Positions 20,789-31,355 of a DNA stretch of 64,000 bases are shown in pieces. This DNA is from Merluccius polli (taxonomy: Eukaryota; Chordata; Actinopteri; Gadiformes; Merlucciidae). The notes beneath the pieces are model-generated. The model had not been told where the DNA came from, ran no database searches, and saw only the letters and a program-made list of their open reading frames with translations. Made by a program: the position numbers and the translations under genes. The stretch lies in contig JAOPHQ010005454.1 of the NCBI GenBank assembly GCA_030340625.1, forward strand, positions 62,001 through 126,000. The letters run 5' to 3'. Within the stretch, counting starts at the first letter, position 1. Each line of letters opens with the position of its first letter.

Positions 20789-23700
20789 TCAATTAGGAAC
20801 AGGTGTGTTTGGGGAAATGAATGGTAGAGGCCGGGAGGCGGGAACCCTGTCGCAGGGTACTTCGGGTGGGGGGGACGGGTGATCCCGGTGAAAGTCCCGA
20901 ATATGGGAGGGATCCAGAATCCGATTGCGGGGAATCCAGGATCTCTCCTCAGGACCATACCCCTCCCAATCAACAAGGTACTGATGTCCCCGGCCGCGAC
21001 GCCGCACATCCAGGAGACGACGAACCGTCCACGCCGGGTGGTTGTCAATGACCTTGGGAGGAGGTGGAGGCGGAACGGGGGGAGACAACGGGCTGGTGGA
21101 GACGGGCTTGATCTGGGAGACATGGAAGGTCGGATGCACACGGAGGGATGGAGGAAGTCTGAGTCGCACGGCACAGGGGTTAATGACAGTCTCGATCTCG
21201 AATGGACCAATGAAACGGGGGGACAGTTTGGGGGGAACTCCCTTCAATGGAAGGTCTCTTGCCCGAAGCCAAACCCTTTGTCCGGGAGCGTACTGGGGGG
21301 CAGGTAGACGACGCTTATTGGCCTGCAACTGGGAGCGAGAGGATGCGCGGAGTAACGCAGCGCGTGCGCGTTTCCACGTGCGCCGGCACCTGCGCAGGTG
21401 GGTCTGGACCGACGGGACCGCTATCTCATCCTCCAATTCAGGGAACAGGGGTGGTTGGTACCCCAGCGAGGCCATGAAAGGGGATAACCCTGTGGAAGCA
21501 TTTACTAGGGTGTTGTGGGCATATTCGACCCAGGGGAGCTGAGTGTTCCAAGAGGTGGGACTGGCGTGTGTGATGCAACGGAGTGCTGCCTCCATCTCCT
21601 GATTGGCCCGCTCAGATTGTCCATTGGACTGGGGGTGGAATCCGGAGGAGAGGGTGGGTGTGGCACCTAGAGCCACGCAGAATGCACGCCAAACTTGAGA
21701 GGTGAACTGGGGACCTCTGTCGGATACAATGTCCGCTGGAATGCCATGCAGGCGGAACATGTGCCGAACCAAGAGATCAGCGGTCTCCCTTGAGGAGGGG
21801 AGTTTGGGGAGAGCGATGAAGTGCGCCGCCTTAGAAAACCGGTCGATCACGGTGAGAATGGTGGTGTTGCCCTCGGACGTGGGCAGGCCGGTGACGAAGT
21901 CCAGGGCGATGTGTGACCAGGGACGGCTAGGGATGGGTAGGGGTCGAAGCAGGCCGGAACGGGGACGGGTCGAAGTCTTATTCCGGGTGCAGGTTGCGCA
22001 CGCCGCAATAAAGGAACGGACGTCTGTGTCCATAGTGGACCACCAGAATCGCCGGCGGATGAAGTCCAAAGTTCGGGTGATTCCCGGGTGGCAGGTGAGC
22101 CTGGATGAATGAGCCCAGACCAGTACCCTGGACCGTACAGCGTCCGGAACGAACAAACGGTTGGGGGGGCCGGTACCGGGGTCTGGCTGCTGCCTCTGCG
22201 CAAGGCGTACCGCGGACTCAACCTCCCAGGTGAGCGTGGCGATCAGACAAGTGGGTGGCAGGATGGTTTCGGGGTCTGTACCGGGGTCCTCGGGGGAGTA
22301 CAGGCGGGACAGGGCATCCGGCTTAACGTTCTGGGAGCCGGGACGATAGGTGAGGGAGAAGTTGAACCGACCAAAGAATAAGGCCCACCTGGCCTGTCGA
22401 GAGCTCAGTCTCTTAGCCGACTGGATATAGGCCAGGTTGCGGTGGTCAGTCCACACAATAAATGGAAGCTCCGCCCCCTCCAGCCAATGCCGCCACTCCT
22501 CCAGCGCAAGTTTGACGGCTAATAGCTCGCGGTTGCCGACATCATAATTTCTCTCTGGTGGGGACAGCCGGCGAGAGAAGAAGGCACAGGGGTGGAGCTT
22601 GTGGTCGGAGGGGGAGCGTTGGGAGAGGATCGCGCCCACTCCGGTGTCTGAAGCGTCGGCCTCTACCACAAACTGGAGAGAGGGATCTGGTTGAATAAGG
22701 ATAGGTGCGGATACGAACCGCTTCTTGAGGTCCCGAAAAGCGGTCTCTGCCTTTGGCGTCCATATAAAGGTGCTCTTGGTGGAGGTCAAGGCCATAAGGG
22801 GTGCTGCGACTTGACTGTAGCCTCTTATGAATCGCCGGTAGAAGTTGGCGAACCCTAAAAACTGTTGCAGTCTCTTGCGAGTTGGGGGTGAGGGCCACTC
22901 GGCCACCGCAGAGACCTTGGACGGATCCATCTCAATCCGGCCCTGGCTAATGATGTAGCCCAGAAAAGAGATGGACGGGACGTGGAAGTCACATTTCTCC
23001 GCCTTGACATAAAGTCGGTTCTCCAACAACCGCTGCAGAACCTGTCGAACATGGACCCTATGCTCCTCTACGGACTTGGTAAAGATCAGGATGTCGTCGA
23101 GGTACACGAAGACGGAACGGTTCAACATGTCCCGGAGCACGTCATTGACCAGGGACTGGAAAACCGCGGGGGCGTTGGTAAGCCCGAAGGGCATAACTAA
23201 GTATTCGAAGTGACCCAATGGGGTGTTGAACGCGGTCTTCCACTCGTCCCCCTCCCGGATGCGGACCAAATGGTACGCGTTGCGCAAGTCTAGTTTTGAA
23301 AAAACCACGGCTCCGTGGAGGGGAACGAAGGCAGAACTAATGAGAGGTAATGGATATTTGTTCTTCACGGTGATATTGTTCAGACCACGGTAGTCAATAC
23401 AGGGACGTAGTGAGTGGTCCTTCTTGCTGACAAAGAAGAATCCCGCTCCTACTGGTGACGAGGACGGGCGGATGATTCCGGCGGCGAGGGACTCTCCGAT
23501 ATATTCCTCCATGGACTCCCGTTCGGGACGGGAGAGATTGAACAGGCGGCTGCCGGGAAGAGGAGCCCCAGGAAGAAGATCAATAGCACAGTCATAAGGG
23601 CGATGAGGGGGCAAGGACAAGGCATGGGCTCTACTAAAAACCGCTCCAAGATCACGATACTCCTCCGGAACAGAGGACAAGTCGGGGGGTGCCGTAGCGG

Positions 23701-24196
23701 AACCGAGCTCCAGCATCCGAGGAGACTGGGCGGAGCGCAAACAGTGAGACAGACAGTGTGTACTCCAGGACGTAACTTGTCCGGTAATCCAGTCAATCTG
23801 CGGATTGTGGATCTTGAGCCAGGGGTACCCTAGGACGACCGGTGAGAGAGGAGAAGAAATCACGAGAAGTGAAATGGACTCATGGTGATTCCCCGAAACG
23901 AGCAGGTTGACAGGAACGGTACAACGCTCCACCCGAGCGAATGACCTCCCGTCTAGTGCCTGGGTATCGATTGGGGAGTCCAGGGGAACGGTGTCGATCC
24001 CCAGCTTGTGAACCAAGTCCCGGTCGATAAAACTCCCATCTGCACCGGAGTCGAGGAGTATGGAAAGCGGGAAAGTCTGATCCTGCCACAAGAGGGTGGC
24101 ACAAAGTAGAGGACGGGAAACCGAGGGATCCAGACCGAGACTCGCCAGTATTACCTGGGTTACTGGAGAACCTGTCCCTCTTCCCGAGCGGGAGGG
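20789..24196 (-). CDS. pol: Gypsy pol: protease, RT, RNase H, integrase, chromodomain
   Basis: An open frame of about 1,130 codons follows the TGA at 24199-24197; the first ATG gives 1100 residues. It contains the protease site LLDSGADG (residues 12-19), RT with YLDDILIF, RNase H with EADASDTGVG, integrase with the zinc finger (HPGITR ... CATC), the catalytic regions ALDFVTGLP, VSDRGPQF and a later Glu, and a C-terminal chromodomain ending the frame (YLVDWEGYG, SWIP). In related elements the chromodomain steers integration toward marked chromatin. The pol part has no stop, so it is well preserved. Confidence 0.92.
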   Translation of the reverse strand, partial: PSRSGRGTGSPVTQVILASLGLDPSVSRPLLCATLLWQDQTFPLSILLDSGADGSFIDRDLVHKLGIDTVPLDSPIDTQALDGRSFARVERCTVPVNLLVSGNHHESISLLVISSPLSPVVLGYPWLKIHNPQIDWITGQVTSWSTHCLSHCLRSAQSPRMLELGSATAPPDLSSVPEEYRDLGAVFSRAHALSLPPHRPYDCAIDLLPGAPLPGSRLFNLSRPERESMEEYIGESLAAGIIRPSSSPVGAGFFFVSKKDHSLRPCIDYRGLNNITVKNKYPLPLISSAFVPLHGAVVFSKLDLRNAYHLVRIREGDEWKTAFNTPLGHFEYLVMPFGLTNAPAVFQSLVNDVLRDMLNRSVFVYLDDILIFTKSVEEHRVHVRQVLQRLLENRLYVKAEKCDFHVPSISFLGYIISQGRIEMDPSKVSAVAEWPSPPTRKRLQQFLGFANFYRRFIRGYSQVAAPLMALTSTKSTFIWTPKAETAFRDLKKRFVSAPILIQPDPSLQFVVEADASDTGVGAILSQRSPSDHKLHPCAFFSRRLSPPERNYDVGNRELLAVKLALEEWRHWLEGAELPFIVWTDHRNLAYIQSAKRLSSRQARWALFFGRFNFSLTYRPGSQNVKPDALSRLYSPEDPGTDPETILPPTCLIATLTWEVESAVRLAQRQQPDPGTGPPNRLFVPDAVRSRVLVWAHSSRLTCHPGITRTLDFIRRRFWWSTMDTDVRSFIAACATCTRNKTSTRPRSGLLRPLPIPSRPWSHIALDFVTGLPTSEGNTTILTVIDRFSKAAHFIALPKLPSSRETADLLVRHMFRLHGIPADIVSDRGPQFTSQVWRAFCVALGATPTLSSGFHPQSNGQSERANQEMEAALRCITHASPTSWNTQLPWVEYAHNTLVNASTGLSPFMASLGYQPPLFPELEDEIAVPSVQTHLRRCRRTWKRARAALLRASSRSQLQANKRRLPAPQYAPGQRVWLRARDLPLKGVPPKLSPRFIGPFEIETVINPCAVRLRLPPSLRVHPTFHVSQIKPVSTSPLSPPVPPPPPPKVIDNHPAWTVRRLLDVRRRGRGHQYLVDWEGYGPEERSWIPRNRILDPSHIRDFHRDHPSPPPEVPCDRVPASRPLPFISPNTPVPN

Positions 24197-25042
24197 TCAT
24201 CCCGACAGGAAGTGACCCGTCTGACCACAATACAGACAGGCTCGGGAGAGGATCCGGCGTTCCCTCTCCTCGGGGGAGAGGTGCGTGCGTCCAATCTGCC
24301 TGGGACCGGCACCAGAAGGAGGTGTCGAAGAAGAGCGTAGATCCCTCTCCCTGCGGCGTTCGCGGAAGCGATTGTCCACCTGAATAGCGAGAACGATCAG
24401 GTGCTCGAGATCCGAGGCCTCCTCCCGGGAGGTCAAAGCGTCCTTGATATCCCCATCCAGCGCGTTCAAGAAAACCCCCTGCAGAGCCTCCTCGTTCCAA
24501 CCGCTCTCCACCGCAAGAGTCCGAAACTCGACTGCGAAGGAGGCGACGCTGCGGGAACCTTGATGGAGAAGTAGAACGCATTGAGATGCTTCTCTGCCCC
24601 GGACCGGGTGATCGAAGACCCTCCGCATCTCCTCCGTGAAAGCAGAATAATCAAAACAGGCCGCGGAACCGCGCTCCCAAACCGCCGTTGCCCAGGCGAG
24701 AGCCTCACCCCGCAACGTACCAATCAGGTAAGCGGTCTGCGCCTTGTCGGTGGGGTAGGTCTGGGGCTGTAGCTCGAACACCAGGGAGCACTGTAGTAGA
24801 AAAGATCAGCATAGTCCCAGGTCTCCCTCGTAGGGTTCGGGGCCTGGAATGAACGGCTCCCGGGGAAAGACCGAATGGCCTGGGGCTGGTGATTCCGGAG
24901 TGACAGATAGACGGGAGGTAATAATAATAGATAACTCATGGAGGGAGGAAGTTATCACCTGCAGAGCCTGGTCGTGTTGACCCAGTTGAGCCTGTAAGTA
25001 GGAGATCGCCTGGCGGGCCGTCTCTGTGTCAGCTGGGTCCAT
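24197..25042 (-). pseudogene. gag: Gypsy gag, interrupted by two TGA codons
   Basis: The frame starts at ATG 25042-25040 shortly after the 5' LTR and encodes a Gag with the characteristic helical capsid region and a CCHC knuckle start (CLYCGQTGH). One TGA lies at 24808-24806. A second, at 24199-24197, stands exactly where the last knuckle cysteine is expected, as a TGC/TGT-to-TGA change would give. All parts remain in one frame with pol, which suggests an original single gag-pol frame. Confidence 0.85.
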
Positions 25043-25059
25043 GTCTGGCCAGTTCGTAC

Positions 25060-25686
25060 TGTTAAGGAACAGGACGGGTGGACCCAAACGCTGAACACAT
25101 AGAGGCGGAGACGGGATAAAAAGGCAATGGGATTTATTGCTCACAGAGGGAATAACCACAAGCCAGGCTAGGTAAGCGGTAGTCGGGCAAGCGAGGGAAT
25201 GGCAACAGGCGGGTAGTCGGACAGGCGATGGGTCGGTAACAGGCGGGCAGTCGGACAGGCGATGAGTCGGCAACAGGCGGGTAGTCGGACAGGCGATGGG
25301 TCGGCAGCAGGCGGGTAGTCGGACAGGCGATGGGTCGGCAGCAGGCGGGTAGTCGGACAGGCGATGAGTCGGCAACAGGCGGGTAGTCGGACAGGCGATG
25401 GGTCGGCAACAGGCGGGTAGTCATGCAGGCAGGGTTCGGCAGCAGGATCCGGCAGCAGGCGGGTAATCAGGCAGGCAGGGGTTCAGCAACAGGCGGGTAG
25501 TCAGGCAGGCAGGGGTTCAGCAACAGGCGGGTAATCAGGCAGGCAGGGGTTCAGCAACAGGCGGGTAGTCAGGCAGGCAGGGTTCAGCAACAGGCGGGTA
25601 ATCTGGATCACGGGTAACTGGTTGGAGAAACAAAGGCACGAACTGGCGCCGGCTGGCCGGAGATCCCCGGCTTAAATAGGGAAACG
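25060..25686 (-). repeat. 5' LTR of the Gypsy element, 627 bp
   Basis: It matches the 3' LTR base for base over long stretches but is 60 bases shorter because it carries fewer 34-bp units. Similarity ends at GGGAAACG, the same point as in the other LTR. Confidence 0.88.
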
Positions 25687-26226
25687 ACCCCCCAAAGTGT
25701 GCTGGTGTACCATGAAACTCCCGGGCTGAAAGTGAGTCCCACTGGCCGTGCCAACTGTCTGTGGGACACTGACTGGTAATCATCTCCTGTACTCTGCTGA
25801 CATCTAGTGGTCACTTGTGTTTATCATATTGGAAAGGAAGGTTCACTGCAAAAACAGATGCGTCAAAAAACAACATACAACAACATGGTTGTGTTATCAT
25901 TTTGAAACGTGTAGGTTTTATCACACAATATGTAAAAAAACAAAAGAACATGTTTATGCCTCTGGATACATTGATACAGTACATACATGTGTTATCTCCT
26001 GGGGGAGGGCAGTTTGTGTTTATGAAAAAATAATACACATTGTATATGGTAGCATATAAAAAGCTCTAAAATGAATACAAGTCATGAAAACAATGAATAC
26101 ATATGCATCTGAAAATATCAAAAAAATATACATCCAATACCGTCATGCCACTTGTCTTTTTGAACTGCTCCATTCACTCTTGCCTGGCTTGAGAGGAATC
26201 AGGATGCTGCAAGTTGAAATAAACAC
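25687..26226. other. AT-rich spacer, nothing recognised
   Basis: No conserved coding stretch or terminal repeat seen. Confidence 0.4.
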
Positions 26227-26374
26227 ACACATATATAATATATCCTGTCCGCGTTATTATAATATATCCATGGTCTGTAACATTTAGGCCTATTATAGTA
26301 TATCATGTCTGCGTTATTATCATATATCCTGTCTGTGTTATTATAATATATCCTGTCCGTGTTATTATATTATA
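26227..26374. repeat. AT-rich minisatellite
   Basis: About five units of GTTATTATAATATATCCTGTC with small changes repeat in tandem. Confidence 0.8.
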
Positions 26375-27390
26375 GGGGTGCTCCAATACCGATACAAGTA
26401 CTTGGACTTGAGTCCAATACTGTAATCATGTACTCGTACTCGTATTTGTAAATCTACTCCGATACAACCATACCCGATACCACTTTATGGCAATGTGAAG
26501 CAACCTCTCGTCAGTTGAGCAGGTAGGCAGAGGAGGAGCAATGTCAGCAGTTTGAAGATGTTTTGGGATTAGCGATGATGACAAAAGTAGAGCAGACTAC
26601 AAACTATGTTCTGCTAAATTGTCAAGAGGACGGGTGAAAAATAGCTAATTTAACACAAGCAATTGGATCAAACATCTAAAGAATAAACACTGAGTTCATG
26701 GAGTTTGCTAACGCTAGCAGTGGGAATCTGCAAAAAACAACTTTGCAGCAAACGTTGGAGAAGCAAAAAAAAATGTCCAGAGACAACCCACGAGCAGTAA
26801 AACAGAACAGAAACTCTTACCCACTTCATTGGTCTTGATGACCAGCTGTTATCAGTTGTAGATTATATGGGATTCTGTCTGTCTTCTCAGTGTACTGGAG
26901 CCGAAGTATGAGATTCCCAGCCATCACCACAAAACAGAAACCGTATTACCAAAGCTGCATGACTTCGTGAAAAAGCACATCAACAGCCTGTTGCAGGACA
27001 TTTTGGCCTTCACTTCACCACTGATATTTGGACTAGCAGTGTCAGCCCAATGTCTCTCGTCAGTTTAACTGTGCAGAGAGTCGCTCTACAAGCAAAGCAG
27101 TTTCGGGGTTTGCACACTGGCAAAGCCATAGCAGGTGCGTTTGATAATATGCTTCAGACATGGGGGGGGAGGTTCCAAAAAGTTCAGGTTGTGCTCCGAG
27201 ACAACGCCAAAAACATGATGAAGGCCATGAGTGATGCTGGACTCCCTAGCCTGCTGCGTGTCGCTCACACCCTCCAACTGGCTGTTAACAAGGGTCATTG
27301 GCTCAGAGAAGTGTAGCTGATGCGGTGGCAGTCGGACGAAAAATAGTTGGACATTTAAGCATTCCACCTTAGCCTACTCCTGCGCGGCCC
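26375..27390 (+). pseudogene. Decayed hAT transposase (BED-finger type)
   Basis: The left end GGGGTGCTCCAATACCGATA resembles a hAT terminus. A damaged BED-finger segment reads at about 26570-26700 (SRADYKLCSAKLSRG). The catalytic-core part reads from about 26990 (FTTDIWTSSVSPMS) through 27050-27316 (QFRGLHTGKAIAGAF, VVLRDNAKNMMKAM, VAHTLQLAV). Stops and small shifts break it, and no right terminus was found. Related domesticated genes are the ZBED family, but this copy is not intact. Confidence 0.75.
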
Positions 27391-27669
27391 TTGGCTGCGT
27401 TGCTATAACACACACAAACAGTTGTTGTGTGGACCTGAACGTTGTCGAGCGTTGCACGTACATCGTCAAAGCCCGAACCCGAGGGGTGGAAAGCCTTCAG
27501 CACAATGTCCCCCACCGAAAAGAACTACCGATGTTCTTAGGGAGGAACGCCGGGTTAGGTCTTAGCAGCGCAAAAAGAGCTGTCCCCGTTAAGCAACAAG
27601 CAGCTCGGGCTGACAGAGAGAGCGGTCAGCTAACCGGTGCGCTTGACCAACGCCAGAAAAAGTGCCGTC
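27391..27669. other. GC-rich stretch without recognised content
   Basis: One 85-codon open frame exists on the plus strand without known motifs. It may belong to a decayed element next to the hAT copy. Confidence 0.3.
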
Positions 27670-28420
27670 TTAATTTATTTATTTGATTAGGACAATGCAC
27701 ATTAATCAACATATCAGCAAAAGCATCAATGTAAATATGCCAGAGTTAGCGCAGTTGCTAAATTTCATCCGTTGTCCTAAGGCAGGTACCATAAAAAACA
27801 TACATCTGACATGTAGAAATCTTACACACAAAAAAAGTCCTAATTCACATCAACGTTAAAAATCCATACACAAAATGGAAAAGACGGAGAGGTTACCAAT
27901 GAGAGCAGGTCTGGGTTGTTTTTAACCACTGTTTAAGGGTCTTTTTAAAGGTGGTGTAATTGTCACAGTTTCTAACATGAATTGGCAGTTAGTTCCAAGA
28001 CTGTGTTCCTCTGATGGACACCACCATTTGGCCAAATTTAGTCCTGCGCCATTGTACATCACAGTCTCCTCTAGTTTGTGCTCTGGTGTTTACTCTAGAA
28101 AGTCCAAGATTTTACACTTATGAATAATTTTACAATAATGGTAAACTCTTGACAGAGTTTTAAGTGTTCTCTCGAAGAGAGACTTGATTGGTTTTAAGGT
28201 ACTCTCTGATGTATGTGACCATGTTGTATAACAGTAGGAAATATGAGTATCATTGCATGCATATAAGTCTTTGCTGACTCCATAGTCAGGAAAGGTCTTA
28301 TATGTTTGAAATTTGATAAGTTAAATTTAATTGTATTTGTGACTTTTTTAACGTGTTGCTTAAAATTAAGATTAGAATCGAAGATTACCCCGAGGTACTT
28401 AAAGTGTTCAACCACATTAA
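27670..28420 (-). mobile_element. LINE reverse transcriptase, 3' third (piece 1 of 3)
   Basis: On the minus strand the part after the RT palm reads FKYLGVIFDSNLNF at about 28390, then the C-terminal region down to about 27690 and an (AATA)n tail. It continues at 29990 across the Harbinger insertion. Confidence 0.75.
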
Positions 28421-29986
28421 GGGCCCTATTTTGCACTCAGCGCAATTGACTTTGTACACTGGCGCTTGTACAATTCCTATTTTGCACCCGACGCACATTG
28501 GAATTTTCCCTCAACCGCCGCAAGTCCTTCACTTGGGGAATGAACTTGCGCTGCGGGGGCGGTTCAGTGAAAACAGGAGGCGTGTCCCGGCGCAAACGTT
28601 CCCTGATGCTATTCTGCAGTTTCAGAAAACAATTGCGCCACAGACCAGGAAAAACCGAGTCTAAAGTCAGTGGCGCTTATTCAGACGCTATTTTAAGGGC
28701 GCATGCTTGGCCATAATCAGGGGGGGGATGCGCGATTGTTGACGGGGGGGGCCCAAAAATAATAATACACAAAATACAAAATAAAATAAAAAAATAATTA
28801 CGGCCGGCCGGCTCGGTTGGCCGTTGGGGAAATCTCCTGAAACTCCCGATGGCCACCCGTCCCTGGCCATAATGTAGTGTGTGTACAACATGCATACACT
28901 TTGCTTCTCATCTACAAGGAAGCAGTTCGCATTTTTGCAAACCATACATACAAGCAAAAATATTACCACATATGTGAACAAATAGACATAAATCTAGCGT
29001 ACACAGTTACCCAAAAATATTCAGGCTAATAGTAATGACGGATCAAATTAACCTGTTTGACCAATAGTCGCAAGACACATAGGTATATATAAGGACACCA
29101 GGATGACACATTTTATTATGCCAGCAACAGCGCGTGAAATGTTTTATAATCGAAAACACACAGAAACACGAAGCGGTGTAACTGAAAGAACATTCGGCAT
29201 ACTGAAAATGCGCATCAGCTTATTTGACAGAAGAGCTGCATCATCTATAAGCAGTGCTTGAAGTGGGCCGGTATGCACCGGCACTTTTTCTTGCGTACCG
29301 GCACTTGTCACAGGCTGCCCCCCCACCCCCTCGTCGGTCGTAGGTCCGGGGTGGGTTATGATCGCGCCCCCCCCCCCCCCCCCCCCCGTCGACAATCGCC
29401 CCCCCCCCCCCCCCCCCCCCCCCGTCGTACGCAGTACCGGCACTTATTTTTTTCAACTTCAAGCACTGTCTATAAGCAAAGTAATCTCGGTCTAATGTTA
29501 GACTACATTGCAAATATATCACCATGCATTCATAACCTCGTGATTCAGTGAGAGTGAGGCCAAAACATCAGAAAGTATGTCTTTGTGACATTTCTTTATT
29601 TACATTTTGTCAACGGAAAATGAAAAGCTGAAAAGATTTAAACAGAATAACTAATTATTTTTCCCTCTGATGGGCATGCGCGCGCTACGGCGGGATTGGA
29701 CACGTCTGGGTCCAGTAGCGGCGATGCGCGATGTGCTCGCCATGGAACAAGCGCGCCTGCATTTAAAGGGAATGTGAGCCGACGCTCTGATTGGTTTATT
29801 GTACGTTACGCCCAAACCACACCTATGACTAATGTAGCTACTTCAGACCAACCCATTTTAGATTTGCGCTGGGCGCAAGCGTCATTTATCCCGCCGGCAT
29901 AATAGCAACAGCGCCCAAGATCCGCCCACAAAGCTACTTGCGCTTTGTGTTTCATACTTGCGTTTCAGACCGGCAAAATAGGGCCC
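28421..29986. mobile_element. PIF/Harbinger element with TAA target duplication
   Basis: Inverted ends GGGCCCTATTTTGC and GCAAAATAGGGCCC are flanked on both sides by TAA (28418-28420 and 29987-29989), the 3-bp duplication typical of Harbinger. A remnant transposase on the plus strand at about 29105-29250 includes VTERTFGILKMR, which corresponds to the segment with the last catalytic Glu. The element sits inside a LINE and is itself interrupted by a hAT MITE. Confidence 0.85.
29252..29468. mobile_element. hAT MITE with 8-bp duplication, nested in the Harbinger transposase
   Basis: The inverted ends CAGTGCTTGAAGT and CTTCAAGCACTG are flanked by TCTATAAG at 29244-29251 and 29469-29476. The interior has two C-runs over 20 bases separated by GTCGACAATCG. 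No coding capacity. Confidence 0.92.
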
Positions 29987-29989
29987 TAA

Positions 29990-30197
29990 GTCTCTCTCCA
30001 CCCACCATGACTGATGGTTGCGGTCCCTCTGTTGGCTGCCGGGAGAAAAACATACAGACTGTTTTTTTTAATTCAAATGTAAACAACAGTTTTGGAGCCA
30101 ATGGGACACTGGCACCATGGCTCCTGAGAGTATTGCAGCAGCTTCTTGAACTGAATTGGCATGACAGTATAATACATTGTCGTCAGCATATAGTTGC

Positions 30198-30205
<8 letters not shown>
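29990..30205 (-). mobile_element. LINE reverse transcriptase, palm region (piece 2 of 3)
   Basis: The minus strand carries YADDNVLY just below 30200, the RT catalytic box, and the region that follows it. It links to piece 1 across the Harbinger element and to piece 3 at 40265-40625 across the L1/L2 block. Confidence 0.75.

Positions 30206-30226
<21 letters not shown>
30202..30226. repeat. (TA)n run at the L1 insertion border
   Basis: About 12 TA repeats followed by T10, placed where the poly-A tail of the minus-strand L1 meets the older LINE. Confidence 0.85.
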
Positions 30227-30235
<9 letters not shown>

Positions 30236-31355
30236 TAATACTTTATTTATAGATTTTTGAAAATATGCATACAAACATCAAAAACATACCCCCCCCACAT
30301 CTCCCACCCCATGGACTCCCTAGCAAAAAAAAAGAAAAGACAATAACAATAACAACTGTTGTTAAAAACAAAAAGACGGACGATGGTAAAGAGAGAAAAG
30401 GCCGGTACAACGAAGGAGGTTTCACCTATGTGTCTGGATTTATTTAACAATTTAGCAGGATTACAAAATACACCATCTGATCAAAATTAGCACAGAGTGT
30501 GAGTGGCACTTAGCCGTTTGGTACCAAAAGTTCAAAAGAGAACTGAGACACCTCTGCACAGAGCCTGTCTCCGGGAAAGCGCGTGGGGGGGGGACAGGGC
30601 CTTCTTCTTATAGACAGGGGTCCACCCAGCCAGATTCAAGCCCCCCTCCCCCGGCTGGTTTCTGTCACGAGATGTATGTTCCCCATTGGCCGTCCAGAGA
30701 GTGGCCGTGGGAGCAGTTCCTTATGGCGAGGGTGCCGTTATCTCAAGCGCCGTCATATCTCAGTTCTGGGTTTTTCGGGGTGATACAGAGTTCAGTGCCA
30801 GTCTGGCCTCGGTCCTGGGTTATCCAGGGTGAGGTATAGGTCAGCGACAGTTCTCAGTTCATTGTTTAGCTTTCGGATCCATAGTCTGACAGTTAGTTTG
30901 TACACATTGTATGCACAGTTTAGGTTGGCAACCAACAGCCTTTCAGGGGTCAGGGGTCAATCAGCAATAAACATCTGTTTATTAACATCAGCACAACAAC
31001 CTTTCAGGGGGTCCATTTTTCAACAACACAACGACAACCAGACATTATTATGACAGCATGTGAAAATAAATAAAACGATTTTAGAGGCTTAGTCAAAGTT
31101 GGAACCACTCAACAATCTGGCAGTCATCCAATGCCATGTACACTACATTTCTACACACCATATACACTTATTTTTGTACATACTTCAAAGGACATGTAAA
31201 TTCAATTAAAGCTTGCCAAAAGAGGCTCATCAGTATCAGCATCAGCACATAACAACAAAGCAGTCATGAGTCATAGTGATAACACCATTTCCTGTTTTAT
31301 GAAGAAACAAAAACAAAACAAATAAATAATCTGGAGCGGCAGTAGCCGAGAGATA

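Larger units (their letters stand above)
20095..25686 (-). mobile_element. Ty3/Gypsy retrotransposon with chromodomain, both LTRs present
   Basis: Order on the minus strand is 5' LTR (25686-25060), gag (from 25042), pol (to 20789) and 3' LTR (20781-20095). Gag and pol share one frame, broken only by TGA at 24808-24806 and TGA at 24199-24197. The C-terminal chromodomain places it among chromoviruses. The bases CGAC occur at both outer edges (20091-20094 and 25685-25688), a possible but unproven target duplication. Confidence 0.92.

Noticed and set aside
24806..24808. Programmed readthrough at the first TGA in Gypsy gag
   Set aside because: It falls within the conserved capsid-like region rather than at a gag-pol border, so a simple nonsense mutation is more likely.
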